Assembly: GCF_000001735.4 (NCBI RefSeq)
Contig: NC_003074.8
Coordinates: 5,952,101-6,016,100, forward strand
Source: Arabidopsis thaliana
Taxonomy: Eukaryota > Streptophyta > Magnoliopsida > Brassicales > Brassicaceae
Length of the DNA stretch: 64,000 nucleotides
Direction of reading: 5' to 3'
This document shows, piece by piece, positions 1 through 10,099 of the stretch; positions within the stretch are counted from its first letter, which is position 1, and each line of letters begins with the position of its first letter. The notes beneath the pieces were generated by a model. That model did not search any database and was not told where the DNA came from. It saw only the letters and a program-made list of their open reading frames with translations. The translations under genes were made by a program, and so were the position numbers.

Positions 1-383
1 CATGGAATCACCAGTGCAATCTAATCTCATCATGTTTTAACTCTTACAATAAAGTCTCACTTGCCTCTCTGTTTAAGGACTCGTCAAAGCCAAAATATTT
101 GATATTGATAATGCAAACAAAGGAGACTAATGTCGAATATTATTCTCTTATATGATTTTCTTCTCAAAATAAGTAAGAAATACATATTATGAATTTAACT
201 TTCTTAGCACAAGAATACCATATAAATAATTATATAAATTCCCAGCTGCTTAGCTTTTTTCTTCAAAGTTGAAAACAAAATGAATAAACCCATCTCAGAG
301 TTGAAACTAAAGAGGCAGAAAGAGCCTAAAATACAGAGAACAAGACTGATTCTGGACAGAAGTGAAACAGAGGCTGACAGGTT
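1..383 (-). other. 3' flank of SAM synthetase gene
   Basis: No coding potential is seen. On the minus strand this is the 3' untranslated and downstream region of the SAM synthetase gene whose stop is at 384-386. It is AT-rich with no recognisable second gene. Confidence 0.6.
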
Positions 384-1565
384 TCAAGCTTGGACCTTGT
401 TAGACTTGAGTGGCTTGACTACCTCCCAGGTGAAATCAGCATCGTCCCTTCCAAAGTGACCATAGGCAGCAGTCTTCAAGAACCTACCATTACCTCCTCT
501 CTTCAGATCCAAGTTAATGGAGATCATACCTGGCCTGAAATCAAAACTCTCCTTCACAATCTCAAGAATCTCCTTGTCTGGTATCTTTCCTGTTCCATAA
601 CTGTCCACGAACACAGACAATGGCTCAGGGACACCAATGGCATACGAGACTTGCACAATGACCCGCCTCGCTAGCCCACTGGCTACAATGCTCTTAGCTG
701 CTTGCCTAACGATGTAAGCCCCACTCCTGTCAACCTTGGTTGGGTCCTTTCCAGAGAAAGCACCACCTCCGTGTGCACCCCAACCACCATAAGTATCGAT
801 GATGATCTTACGGCCGGTAAGCCCTGCATCTCCATGAGGACCTCCGATAACAAAACGACCAGATGGGTTGAGATGGAAGATGGTTTTCTCATCAAGGTAT
901 TTCTCTGGGATCACTGGCTTGATCACATGCTCCTTAAGATCAGCTGCGATCTCATCGTTAGTCACAGTCTCGTCATGCTGTGTTGAGATGAGAACAGTGT
1001 GGACACGTACAGGAACCATGGCTCCGCTTTCGTTGATGTACTCAATAGTGACTTGAGTCTTACCATCTGGCCTCAACCAAGGGCAAGTTCCATTCTTGCG
1101 AACTTCAGTGAGTTTAGCTCCAAGCTTAGTAGCGAGAACGTGAGTAAGAGGCATGAGCTCAGGAGTCTCATCAGTAGCATACCCAAACATGTGACCTTGG
1201 TCACCAGCTCCAACCTCCTCTGGCTTCTTGGTGAGATGACCATGAACACCTTGTGCAATGTCAGGACTCTGTTGCTCAATGTTAACCAGAACCTTGCAAT
1301 TGTCAGCATCTAGACCAACGTCAGCAGAGACGAATCCAATCTCACGGCATGTTTTACGAACAATCTGCTCGTAATCAACGTTAGCCTTGGTGGTGATTTC
1401 TCCAAAAACCATGACCATGTTAGTCTTGGTACAAGTCTCACAAGCAACTTTGCTCTCAGGGTCTTGTTCAAGGCAAGCATCGAGGATAGCGTCGGAGATC
1501 TGATCACAAAGCTTGTCGGGATGTCCCTCGTTGACGGATTCAGATGTGAACAAAAAAGATTCCAT
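384..1565 (-). CDS. MTO3: S-adenosylmethionine synthetase, 393 aa
   Basis: Makes S-adenosylmethionine from methionine and ATP in the cytosol, feeding transmethylation, ethylene, polyamine and nicotianamine synthesis. The reading frame is a single exon of 393 residues, the usual plant length. Family motifs are all present: the ATP/metal loop GHPDK at residues 14-18, [15 protein letters not shown] at 119-133, DAGLTGRK at 246-253 and the glycine-rich GGGAFSGKD at 266-274. The ATG at 1565 was chosen because it gives the canonical [16 protein letters not shown] start; an in-frame GTG six codons upstream lies in the leader and is not credible in a plant. A leader intron and a TATA box lie upstream. 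By sequence and neighbours this is the gene known as MTO3/SAMS3/MAT4, whose mutants over-accumulate methionine; the choice among the nearly identical paralogues rests on neighbourhood. Confidence 0.96.
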   Translation of the reverse strand: MESFLFTSESVNEGHPDKLCDQISDAILDACLEQDPESKVACETCTKTNMVMVFGEITTKANVDYEQIVRKTCREIGFVSADVGLDADNCKVLVNIEQQSPDIAQGVHGHLTKKPEEVGAGDQGHMFGYATDETPELMPLTHVLATKLGAKLTEVRKNGTCPWLRPDGKTQVTIEYINESGAMVPVRVHTVLISTQHDETVTNDEIAADLKEHVIKPVIPEKYLDEKTIFHLNPSGRFVIGGPHGDAGLTGRKIIIDTYGGWGAHGGGAFSGKDPTKVDRSGAYIVRQAAKSIVASGLARRVIVQVSYAIGVPEPLSVFVDSYGTGKIPDKEILEIVKESFDFRPGMISINLDLKRGGNGRFLKTAAYGHFGRDDADFTWEVVKPLKSNKVQA

Positions 1566-1592
1566 TTTTCCGATCTGATTCACGAAAGAAAC

Positions 1593-1800
1593 CTAATACA
1601 GAGCAGAGAAATCAAACAAGATCAATGAGAAGTAGTATAAACACACATAACAAACTCGAATCAATTAAAAATTGGAATCTAGATTCAATAACCAGATCTA
1701 TAAATCAACACTTCTCTCAAACAAAAATCGACACTTGGTTCAAATTCTACAGAAATGCAGGAATCTTGAGAAAGTATGAATCGAAGAAAAGTGAACATAC
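1593..1800 (-). other. Leader intron of SAM synthetase gene
   Basis: On the minus strand a donor AAG/GTATGT at 1800 and an acceptor TATTAG/GTTTC at 1593 bracket an AT-rich stretch just upstream of the ATG at 1565. An intron in the 5' leader fits a highly expressed housekeeping gene. Transcript data were not available. Confidence 0.7.
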
Positions 1801-1884
1801 CTTAAAAGGAGATTAGTAATGAAGGTTGAGCTAAAGAAATGTGGTGGTAGTAGTAGTACGAAGGTGAAGGAGGAGCGTATAAGC

Positions 1885-1892
1885 TTTATATA
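1885..1892 (-). promoter_or_regulatory. TATA box of SAM synthetase gene
   Basis: The minus strand reads TATATAAA, about 85 bp upstream of the inferred leader-intron donor, so transcription probably starts near 1855. Confidence 0.6.
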
Positions 1893-2684
1893 TACGAGCT
1901 CGTCGAGGGGGTTGGTGTAAGATCGTAATTTCGTCCAGATTCATTCCCAGTTTCATCTAACTGTGTTCAGACAATGAGATCTAGATATCTGACGGTTCAG
2001 ATTAGATCTAGAAATGTAAGAAGGTTTTAAACCGTTGGATTTGCTTCACTGGACCACCGCGTGCGAGTACAACTTGACAGCATCTAATGAAGAAGATTGC
2101 GAATCACGACGATTATAATAATAGTTATCGGTACTCAAATTAATGCTGCAAATTAGATATTTTTGAGCATGTAAAGTGAATTTAAAGAGTTAATGATAAT
2201 TAATGTCGTAAATCATGAAGAAGTTGTGTGATTAGAGAAGGGTTTGTGTGATTGTGTCGGTGAACATAATTAGAGATTATACACACACAGGCTGTCTCTT
2301 TACTCTTTTATAGAAGGGTCCACTTGCCACCGGTAAAATGACAACATAGAATTCTTCTTTTGTTTGCTTTTTAGTAGTGTCGGCTAGCTTAGGTTGTCAA
2401 ATATGACTGACTATTGTTGGGTGGTCTAAATCTGATCTTGTCTGATCCGAAAAAGGTAAAACTGCACAGTTACGCCAATATGCGAAGTTCATGTCCGGTC
2501 TGAAAAGGCTAGATTTAGTTATTGGGCTCAAAATGGGCCAAGGCCTTGCAAATAACGAAATACACCAAGCGATAAAATTTGAAGCCCATGACTATGAGGC
2601 AGTTGTTATTTGTTAAGTTAGAGAAGAAATTGGAACAAAATACACTAAAACCTTCTATAAATTAATAGGTCAAGGGACTGGCAC
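1893..2684. other. Intergenic spacer with paired site II motifs
   Basis: No coding sequence is visible. Two TGGGCY (site II) motifs lie close together at 2523-2528 and 2534-2539, as often seen upstream of genes active in growing tissue. They could serve the divergent SAM synthetase gene or the F-box gene that begins near 2.7 kb. Confidence 0.45.
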
Positions 2685-2786
2685 CTCCTAGAGGATTCCG
2701 ATCCGCTCTTATCCAAAGATCGGAGCTTTACAAAGAAGCACCGTGCTCAAGCCAAAGCAGCAACGAAGGAGAAATTACCTGCAAAA
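2685..2786 (+). pseudogene. F-box gene relic, in frame upstream of the truncated F-box gene
   Basis: Positions 2709-2771 translate to LSKDRSFTKKHRAQAKAATK. This is a near copy of the end of the F-box domain of the next gene (LSKDRSFTRKHLAQAKAAAA, encoded from about 2895). The frame is open from about 2685 and runs without a stop into the ATG at 2787, 26 codons after 2709. It is best read as the remainder of an earlier tandem F-box copy or a local duplication. No ATG of its own is seen, so it is probably leader sequence today. Confidence 0.7.
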
Positions 2787-3344
2787 ATGATGACATTGTC
2801 CGATCTTCCAAGTGATTTGGCAGAGGAGGTTCTGTCTAAGATTCCGGTGACATCTCTGAGAGGGGTCAGAGCTACTTGCAAAAAGTGGAACACTTTATCC
2901 AAAGATCGGAGCTTTACAAGGAAACACCTTGCTCAAGCCAAAGCAGCGGCAGCAAGGGAGTTTATGGTGGTCATGGTGATGGATTTTCAGGTTTATTTGA
3001 TGGGCATCAATCTCCATAAGGACGTTGACGCAACTATAAACGGTCAAGGTAAACTTATTAGCTTAGACGATTCCAATCAAGTCGATATATCTTACGTCTA
3101 TCACTGCGACAGTTTAGTCTTATGCATCCCAAAAGACTGCGCTAGGCTTGTTGTTTGGAATCCGTATTGGGGCCAAACCTTATGGTTCAAGCCCACTAGT
3201 CTTCGCCATTTTCCGCACTGGTATATGTATGCTATTGGATACCAGATGCGAAGAGGAAACCGAGACGCGAAAACTTCAAGGTGGTTGTTGACTTGTAGAC
3301 CGACGACCAAAACTATCACAAAGAACACGATCGATCACCTTTGA
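2787..3344 (+). CDS. Truncated F-box protein, 185 aa
   Basis: Substrate-adaptor type F-box protein expected to bind an ASK/SKP1 protein of an SCF ubiquitin ligase. The F-box occupies about residues 4-47 (LSDLPSDLAEEVLSKIP through WNTLSKDRSFTRKH). The start of the FBA type 1 domain follows: YHCDSLVLC and VVWNPYWGQTLWFKP near residues 107-137. Full-length paralogues here have 374-413 residues, so the C-terminal half is missing. Around 3290-3310 another frame continues family-like sequence (DDQNYHK) for only 18 codons before a stop, suggesting a frameshift plus loss of the rest. It may be a functional short F-box protein or an expressed pseudogene. The ATG begins MMTLSDLP, as in the paralogue at 31096. 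Confidence 0.7.
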   Translation: MMTLSDLPSDLAEEVLSKIPVTSLRGVRATCKKWNTLSKDRSFTRKHLAQAKAAAAREFMVVMVMDFQVYLMGINLHKDVDATINGQGKLISLDDSNQVDISYVYHCDSLVLCIPKDCARLVVWNPYWGQTLWFKPTSLRHFPHWYMYAIGYQMRRGNRDAKTSRWLLTCRPTTKTITKNTIDHL

Positions 3345-4500
3345 AAGTCAAAAGATAGATACTCGCTTCACATCTATATTTTACAACTTTATTATATTCC
3401 ACACAAATCATATACTATACATACATTAGTCTCCTTTTATTAAATACCAGCCGTCTATTTTGGTTTTTCTTATTACATGCTTAAAAATACCAAATGCACA
3501 AAGAAGGATACTTTTACCCACTACAAAATATGGACTTATCTGAAAATTTTTATCGAACACATTTTTCTTATTGAAATAGTTACCTATGTATTAGTACATA
3601 TATTTTGTTACGGGAAATTCAAAAAATTTTATATACAACCAATCAAATGGCTAATTAATAAGTGGATTAAGACCTTTGACCTCAAAACACGACCAAGTAA
3701 AATAACTTCAAGTTGATTGATAAAGGCGTACTATAAAGAGTAGACAAATTGCTAACATGCGCCTAAGCGCACCCTATATATCATTTACTGTAAATTTCCG
3801 CCGGGAAGAAAAGTCTGCGTTTCTTCACCAACCCTACACGAACCAAGATAGATAGAAACCTTCTCCTTCTTCTGCTTCTTTTATCATCGGAGAATTCGAA
3901 TCTTCTTTTCCTCTTTTTGAGATTCTCTAATTATCCTTTTGGAAGAGGTAATTCGCTATCTTCTTCTTCTTCTTCTTACCAACTCGCTTAAATTTCTCTT
4001 TTTTGGGTCTTTCCCCGTATTTATCTGTAAAATTTGTTTCTAGGGTTCGATTTCATGCCGATTAGATTGTGTTAACGGATTTTTCGGAGTTTATTGATAG
4101 TTATTTCAGTTTGAAATCCATTTTAGGGGTTACGATCGTTGACTTGTGATAAGTCTAGGTCACCAAATGTATCATTTCTTAGTGTCTCGATTTTTATCGA
4201 ATTATGCTCTCGTAATGAAACTTCATCATCATGTAGATGAAGGATTTTACTCTTCTGATACAAAAATTTGTTTTTTGTGAAAAAAAATCTGTTTCCTTTT
4301 TTGTTCTGCTTAAACCCTATAATTAGAAACTTTCGTCGAGCATTTCTCTATAAGTTTGTACAGTTTGCTCTATTTCATTTGGGGAAGAAATTAGTTACTT
4401 CTAAATTTTCGTATGTTATAAAGTCTTGTTCTGCAACACCATTACTGACGTTTTTGCGTTATGAATATACTGATACAGTTTCGTGTGAGAGAGAAGCGTA
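3345..4500 (+). other. Spacer, promoter and leader (with intron) of the PTI1-like kinase gene
   Basis: No coding sequence is supported. After an AT-rich spacer comes a TATA box, then a pyrimidine-rich leader (CTTCTCCTTCTTCTGCTTC near 3860). A likely leader intron runs from a GTAATTCG donor near 3949 to a CAG acceptor at 4476-4478. The short open frames here are chance. Confidence 0.55.
3775..3781 (+). promoter_or_regulatory. TATA box of the PTI1-like kinase gene
   Basis: TATATAT lies about 60-90 bp before the pyrimidine-rich leader. The inferred transcription start is near 3807. Confidence 0.5.
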
Positions 4501-6782
4501 ATGGGCTGCTTTGGTTGTTGTGGTGGTGGTGAGGATTTCCGTAGAGTTTCTGAAACTGGACCAAAGCCAGTGCATAACACTGGAGGTAGCTTAGTTTACC
4601 CCATATCAGTATTTCTCTTTTGGTGGCTAAGTTAATGAACTTTATTAATTGTTCTTAAGGTTACAATGGAGGTCACCATCAAAGGGCAGATCCACCCAAA
4701 AACCTTCCAGTCATTCAGATGCAGCCTATCTCTGTTGCGGCCATTCCAGCTGATGAATTGAGGGATATAACGGATAACTATGGTTCAAAGTCCTTGATTG
4801 GTGAGGGTTCATATGGAAGAGTCTTTTATGGTATTCTTAAAAGTGGTAAAGCAGCTGCCATTAAGAAACTGGATTCTAGTAAGCAACCAGATCAAGAATT
4901 TCTCGCCCAGGTAGATGCTATAGAGTATATTATTGCAGTCTTGTTGGGCCTAGACCTTATACTTCCTATGCTCTGATAGTTCTGCACGAAGTCACTCTGT
5001 TGTGGTTGTTTTGTCGTATTTGGCTTTGTTACTGACATGACCAACTTTAACAGGTATCAATGGTTTCGAGATTGCGACAAGAAAATGTTGTTGCGCTTCT
5101 GGGCTATTGTGTTGATGGCCCACTCCGTGTTCTTGCTTATGAATATGCTCCTAATGGATCTCTTCATGATATTCTTCATGGTAAGTTACTAATGTAAAAC
5201 ATCGAAGGAAGATCAATACCATTTTTCCAAGATCTTCAGAGGAGAAACTAATGAACTGTGGTGAATTCACTGGTGCAGGTCGAAAAGGTGTTAAAGGGGC
5301 ACAGCCAGGTCCTGTTCTGTCGTGGCACCAGAGAGTCAAAATTGCTGTTGGTGCGGCTAGAGGACTCGAGTACTTGCATGAGAAGGCAAACCCTCATGTT
5401 ATCCACAGAGACATCAAATCCAGCAATGTACTTCTGTTCGATGATGATGTTGCCAAGATTGCTGATTTTGATTTGTCCAACCAAGCCCCTGACATGGCTG
5501 CTCGCCTTCACTCAACCCGTGTGCTCGGAACCTTTGGCTATCACGCTCCAGAGTAAGCTCCTTTAGAGATATCATTTATCTGGAACAGTGATATTTTGAT
5601 TTGTTTACACTCAAGTCGTGCTGAGAATCTTTTGTTATCATTATCTAATGTTCTGATGCACTAAGTCCTTCACTTGGACTAAGCTTTGATAATCATATTT
5701 TCATACATTTACACTTCTGTATGTCTTGCATTTCTTCCCATTGACCAAACTAGATTCTTAAACATATTTGGTTCTGCAATTTAGGTATGCAATGACGGGG
5801 ACGTTGAGCACAAAGAGTGATGTCTATAGTTTTGGCGTTGTTCTGCTGGAGCTCCTCACAGGTCGTAAACCAGTTGATCATACCTTACCACGTGGACAGC
5901 AGAGTGTCGTGACATGGGTAATACATCGGTCTCTGCTTCTTCTTCTGGTTGACTCATATTTATAAGAAAATCTTAGAAAATACATGATTTATTCAGTCAA
6001 TTAGGAGAATGACCAAAAAAATCCTCTAGCAACTTCGCAACACCTCTTTGCATCTATAGAAATCATTGATTTGGTGTAGTCAATTCTTTTCTAGAAAGAA
6101 ATTTCTTAAACTAGAATTTATTAAATAAGAAAAACCAAGTGCCAATTGTTTTTTTAAGAAAGAAATTTTCCTGGATAAAGGTGGGTTTCTGTACGTGAAG
6201 CCTTTCTGAAGCAAACTCTGCTTACTTGTGAGATATTAGAGACTCTGAACTTTCCCTATAGACAAAAACCAGTAGTCAATGATAACGCTTTTGTTTGTCT
6301 CAGGCAACCCCTAAATTGAGTGAAGACAAGGTGAAGCAGTGTGTTGACGCAAGACTAAACGGAGAATATCCTCCCAAAGCTGTTGCTAAGGTAATTTCCC
6401 CCAAAACTTTGTCATACTTCTCACTGTTGCAGTAGAAAAGGTTTACCTTAGGATTTGACTACTTCTCCATCCGTTGCACCCCGCAATCAACTACAACAGC
6501 TAAAACTTGTCTGCCTGGTTGAAAAAACAAAAATGAATTTGATTTGATTCCCTCTTGATGTGTTGTTCCCTATGATATGCCTAGATTTGCAACCCAAAAC
6601 CTCGAGTCTGATTTTGGTTTTCTCTTATGACTCATTGTGATCAGCTGGCTGCGGTAGCTGCACTGTGTGTGCAATATGAGGCAGACTTCAGGCCTAACAT
6701 GAGCATAGTGGTGAAGGCTCTTCAGCCGTTGCTCAATCCTCCTCGTTCTGCTCCCCAGACTCCACACAGGAACCCGTATTGA
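4501..6782 (+). CDS. CARK1: PTI1-like receptor-like cytoplasmic kinase, 364 aa
   Basis: Ser/Thr kinase of the PTI1 (RLCK VIII) family, soluble or membrane-tethered. Seven exons: 4501-4585, 4660-4910, 5054-5180, 5279-5552, 5785-5917, 6304-6390, 6645-6782; all junctions are GT/AG and phases agree. The N terminus [10 protein letters not shown] is cysteine-rich, a likely acylation site. P-loop GEGSYGRV is at residues 76-83, catalytic Lys97, HRDIK at 197-201, and the activation loop begins DFD at 217-219 instead of DFG, as is typical of PTI1 kinases. [14 protein letters not shown] closes the loop. From sequence and gene order I identify it as CARK1 (AT3G17410), reported to phosphorylate ABA receptors of the RCAR/PYL family. 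The symbol is recalled, not searched. It ends about 730 bp before the stop of the convergent receptor kinase gene. Confidence 0.9.
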
Positions 6783-7513
6783 TATGCTCTAGTCTGATAT
6801 CACCCTTTATGATCATCACTATTTCATTTGTTTTTGTTTGAATCCGATTTGTGTAAATTTGTGAAATAGGCGTTTATTCTCTCATAAACCCCCTGCCACT
6901 TCACTGAAAATCTTACTTGGAAAGACCTGAATGTTACTGTATTTCTATATTATTTCATGCATGTGAATGTGATGCAAGTCTCTACTAATGCTACGATATG
7001 CGAGGTAAAGATATACCAATACTCTGTTTGTGCGTCTGTCTGTACAAGCTCAACTCTTTTCGATCTTGAATGCATCTTAATCACTAAAGGAATTATTGGG
7101 AAAAAATCTTTAAGGATCCAAATAAAATTTATCTTGTAAAATATGTCTGTAACTGACTCTGTATGAAGGTAATAAAATGTGCAACAAATCTCTCCTTCTC
7201 CAGACAAAAGAAACAAGTCTTGTTCTTCTCTGTATCTATATATATCACATAATTAACTTATAGACACAGTAAAGAATCTAAACAATCTCCAAAGAATCTA
7301 AAAGTTTTCCTTGTTTTTAACCCTTAAGTCATAAAGGAGGGTCCATGTTTCTGTTTCTTGCTCAAATCTTTGCATCTGTTGTTATATCATTATCTTTATT
7401 CGTGTCTGTGCTTTCTCTATGCGTCTCTGCGTTCTGATTTCTCCTTCTTCTTCGTTCCTGATCAAAACATTCATCAAACCAATTATGAACATTCTAGTTT
7501 CCACAGAAGAAAA
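6783..7513. other. Convergent 3' ends of two kinase genes
   Basis: No coding sequence is seen. The stretch holds the 3' untranslated region of the PTI1-like kinase from the left and that of the receptor-like kinase from the right, with AATAAA-like poly(A) contexts (AATAAAAT near 7120-7180). Overlapping transcripts are possible. Confidence 0.5.
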
Positions 7514-9213
7514 TCAGTTTATTTCTGCATTGTTTGTCATTATGACTACCTCTCTAGGCATCACAGGGTATTCATCAGATTCAAGCATTCGAGCCACTTG
7601 ACTCATCTTTGGCCTCTTGTCTGCATCAGGATCAACGCATCTTAAAGCTGTCAAAAGTGCTCGTTTAAGTTCGCTTGTTGTTGGTTTGATCTCAAGCTCT
7701 TTATCCACCACTTCCTCAAACTGTTTCTGTTGAACCATTAGCTTTAACCACTCCACCATATGCACCTAAAAACACATTTCAAATTTCAAGAATCAAGATC
7801 AACCTCTGCTTTCAGAGTATTCTACAATCTAGAGAAAAGATGAATGTTTTGTATACCTCTTCTTTAGGCCGCGCATAATCCACTGGATACCTTCCAGTAA
7901 TAGCTTCCAAGAGAACAACACCATAGCTGTACACATCGCTCTTTTCGTTTAGGAGACCAGAGTTAGCGTATTCAGGTGCGACATACCTGAACATTCATCA
8001 ATGGAACAGAGAAATATGCTTCATTAACCAATGCAGATTATGAAAAGTAAAGTTATAGCTATAGCATACAGTTTCTTACTCACCCGAATGTACCCATAAC
8101 TCGAGTACTGACGTAATTTGAATCAGCTCCAAGCAATTTAGCAAGACCGAAATCAGATAACTTTGCGTCAAAGTTGTCATCCATCAGTATATTGCTTGAT
8201 TTTATGTCTCTATGCACCACTTTTGGCTCAATAGCTTCGTGAAGATAAGCCAGTCTGTGTAAGAAAAATGCAATCCACACTTTCTCATGAGCTTACATTA
8301 CTAGAAAACAAGTAACAAGAATCATCAAGTGGTTAACTTACGCCTTTGCAGTGCCAACAAGAACTTTGATGCGAGCCTCCCAAGTGAGATGCCCTTTGTG
8401 AATCATGTCTCCATGAAGCCATTGCTCTAAGTTCCCATTGTTCATGTACTCATAAACCAGCATCCTATGTGTTCCTTCAACGCAATATCCAAGAAGCCGA
8501 ACTAAGTTCTTATGCCGGACATGTCCTATAGCTTCCACCTCAACTCTGAAATCTTTATCAGCTTGACCTCTAATGTAACAAAAAACAATTATTACATCTC
8601 AGAGATGAACAATGATAGTAGATAAAGAAAGGTGTTATCAGAAATCTTACGGATTGTTGAGCAACTTTTTGACAGCCACAGGGGTTTTGTTAGTCAAAGT
8701 TCCATGGTAAACAACTCCATAACCACCATCTCCGATGATACTCTCCTTGGAGAAATGATTAGTCGCGAGTTGAAGGTCACGGAGAGTGAACCAATGACCC
8801 CAACCAATGTGAGAAACCTCAGGAAGACCCAAGAGAGGTGAAGGAGCTGTTGTTGAAGGAGTACTAGGAGGCAAATGTGACCCAACCAGGGGTTTTTTCT
8901 CCAAAGAACCAGAGAACTTATCGCCATTCTCGATGTCCTCAACGAATTTCTCATCAAGAGTTTGGTAAGAAGTACCATTGTTGTTAGATGAACCATGATC
9001 AACACTTATTTCTTTTATTTCTTCGGTAAAGCGAGGGCTTTGAGTTACAGGAAGCGTTGTAGCATTAGATCTTTTGGACTTTTTACGGAAGCTGAGCCAA
9101 ACTGAAAGGACAAGGATTACTATGAAGGCTGCAAAGAGAGCAATCACTATGATCTCCCACAGTTCAAGAACACCGTATCTCTTGGTTAAAGTTCGTTTTA
9201 GCTGAGATGTCAT
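7514..9213 (-). CDS. GPK1: Membrane receptor-like kinase, 447 aa
   Basis: Receptor-like Ser/Thr kinase with a short N terminus and no extracellular domain. Exons on the minus strand: 9213-8651, 8569-8342, 8254-8084, 7986-7857, 7765-7514; all are GT/AG with consistent phase. A single transmembrane helix spans residues 19-42, followed by a basic stop-transfer stretch (RKKSKR). The juxtamembrane part is Ser/Thr/Pro-rich to about residue 138. The kinase domain shows GDGGYGVV at 161-168, Lys182, HRDIK at 278-282 and DFG at 298-300, so it should be active. A TGA in frame just upstream fixes the start. The architecture matches the TMK/PERK-like RLK family. From gene order this is AT3G17420, named glyoxysomal protein kinase 1; nothing in the sequence itself shows a peroxisomal signal. 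The C terminus (NNAEIN) is short for the family. Confidence 0.87.
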
Positions 9214-9246
9214 ATTTCACAGAGACTTGTATGTGTATATATGTAC

Positions 9247-9851
9247 CTGCAGAATTTGAAATGGATTATCAATGTTATCAAGAACCTAAAAGATCAGTGG
9301 AAAGAGGAAGAAACAGAAGCTAATGGTGAATGCTATAGTCAATTCTCAGATCTTACTCTAAAGATATTGGAAAAATTAATCAAATGAAGAAGTCCAACAA
9401 GGGGTTTAGTCTAATCATAATCCAAAAACATAAGCTTTGATCACAAAAGGAGCTAAAAGCAACAGAACCAAACAGAGCAAAGTGAAAAAAGCAGAGCATA
9501 TAAGAAATTCAATCTTATCCTGAGAAAATCAAGAACATCTAAATCTGATACCAATGAGATGAGACAAACAAAAGGTTTGGGCTGTAAAAATTTACAAGTT
9601 CCATAAACATATCAACTTCTGAATCATACAAAAGTCATACACTTTAAAACCTCAGAAACTATTCCGACAACAGAATCAGATCACGTGAGCTATATTATAA
9701 CTGTAAGAAGCTAAAAAGTCTGAAACCCAGAAAAAAAAGTAAGAAACTTATAAGCTTCCAAGGCAAACCCACAAACAAAGATCGAACCTTGAACTTTTGA
9801 AACTACAGAGATTCAAAAATAAAGATATTTCGATTCTAATTAACACAATAC
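9247..9851 (-). other. Leader intron of the receptor-like kinase gene
   Basis: On the minus strand a donor GGAG/GTATTG at 9851 and an acceptor CTGCAG/GTACAT at 9247 bracket 605 bp between the inferred leader exon (about 9852-10090) and the coding exon. No coding potential is seen in it. Confidence 0.6.
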
Positions 9852-10099
9852 CTCCTTTATGAACAAATTTCCTCTGTTTCTTCTTTCTATATCCGGCTGG
9901 GAGATGGAAACTACAACTCATCCATAAACATATAGAAAACGAAACAAGAACAAAAAAAGAAACAAATCAGTGAGATTATATATCCATTTTCAGAAATCTT
10001 GAGAGAGAGATCTTTGTAGGGTTTCCATAGGTGAGCTGAGAGGAAAAAGAGGGAGGGAAATAGAGAAAGAAGTTTGAAGCTTTCTTTGTTGTTTCTTCT

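Noticed and set aside
390-1313. Several plus-strand open frames opposite the SAM synthetase gene
   Set aside because: They are antisense shadows of a strongly conserved minus-strand coding exon and show no family motifs.
1566-1583. Six extra N-terminal residues of SAM synthetase starting at a GTG
   Set aside because: GTG is not a normal plant start, the stretch is leader sequence after a splice acceptor, and the family begins at MESFLF.
7358-7645. Plus-strand frames across the end of the receptor kinase gene
   Set aside because: Antisense to the last exon and 3' untranslated region; no start context or homology.
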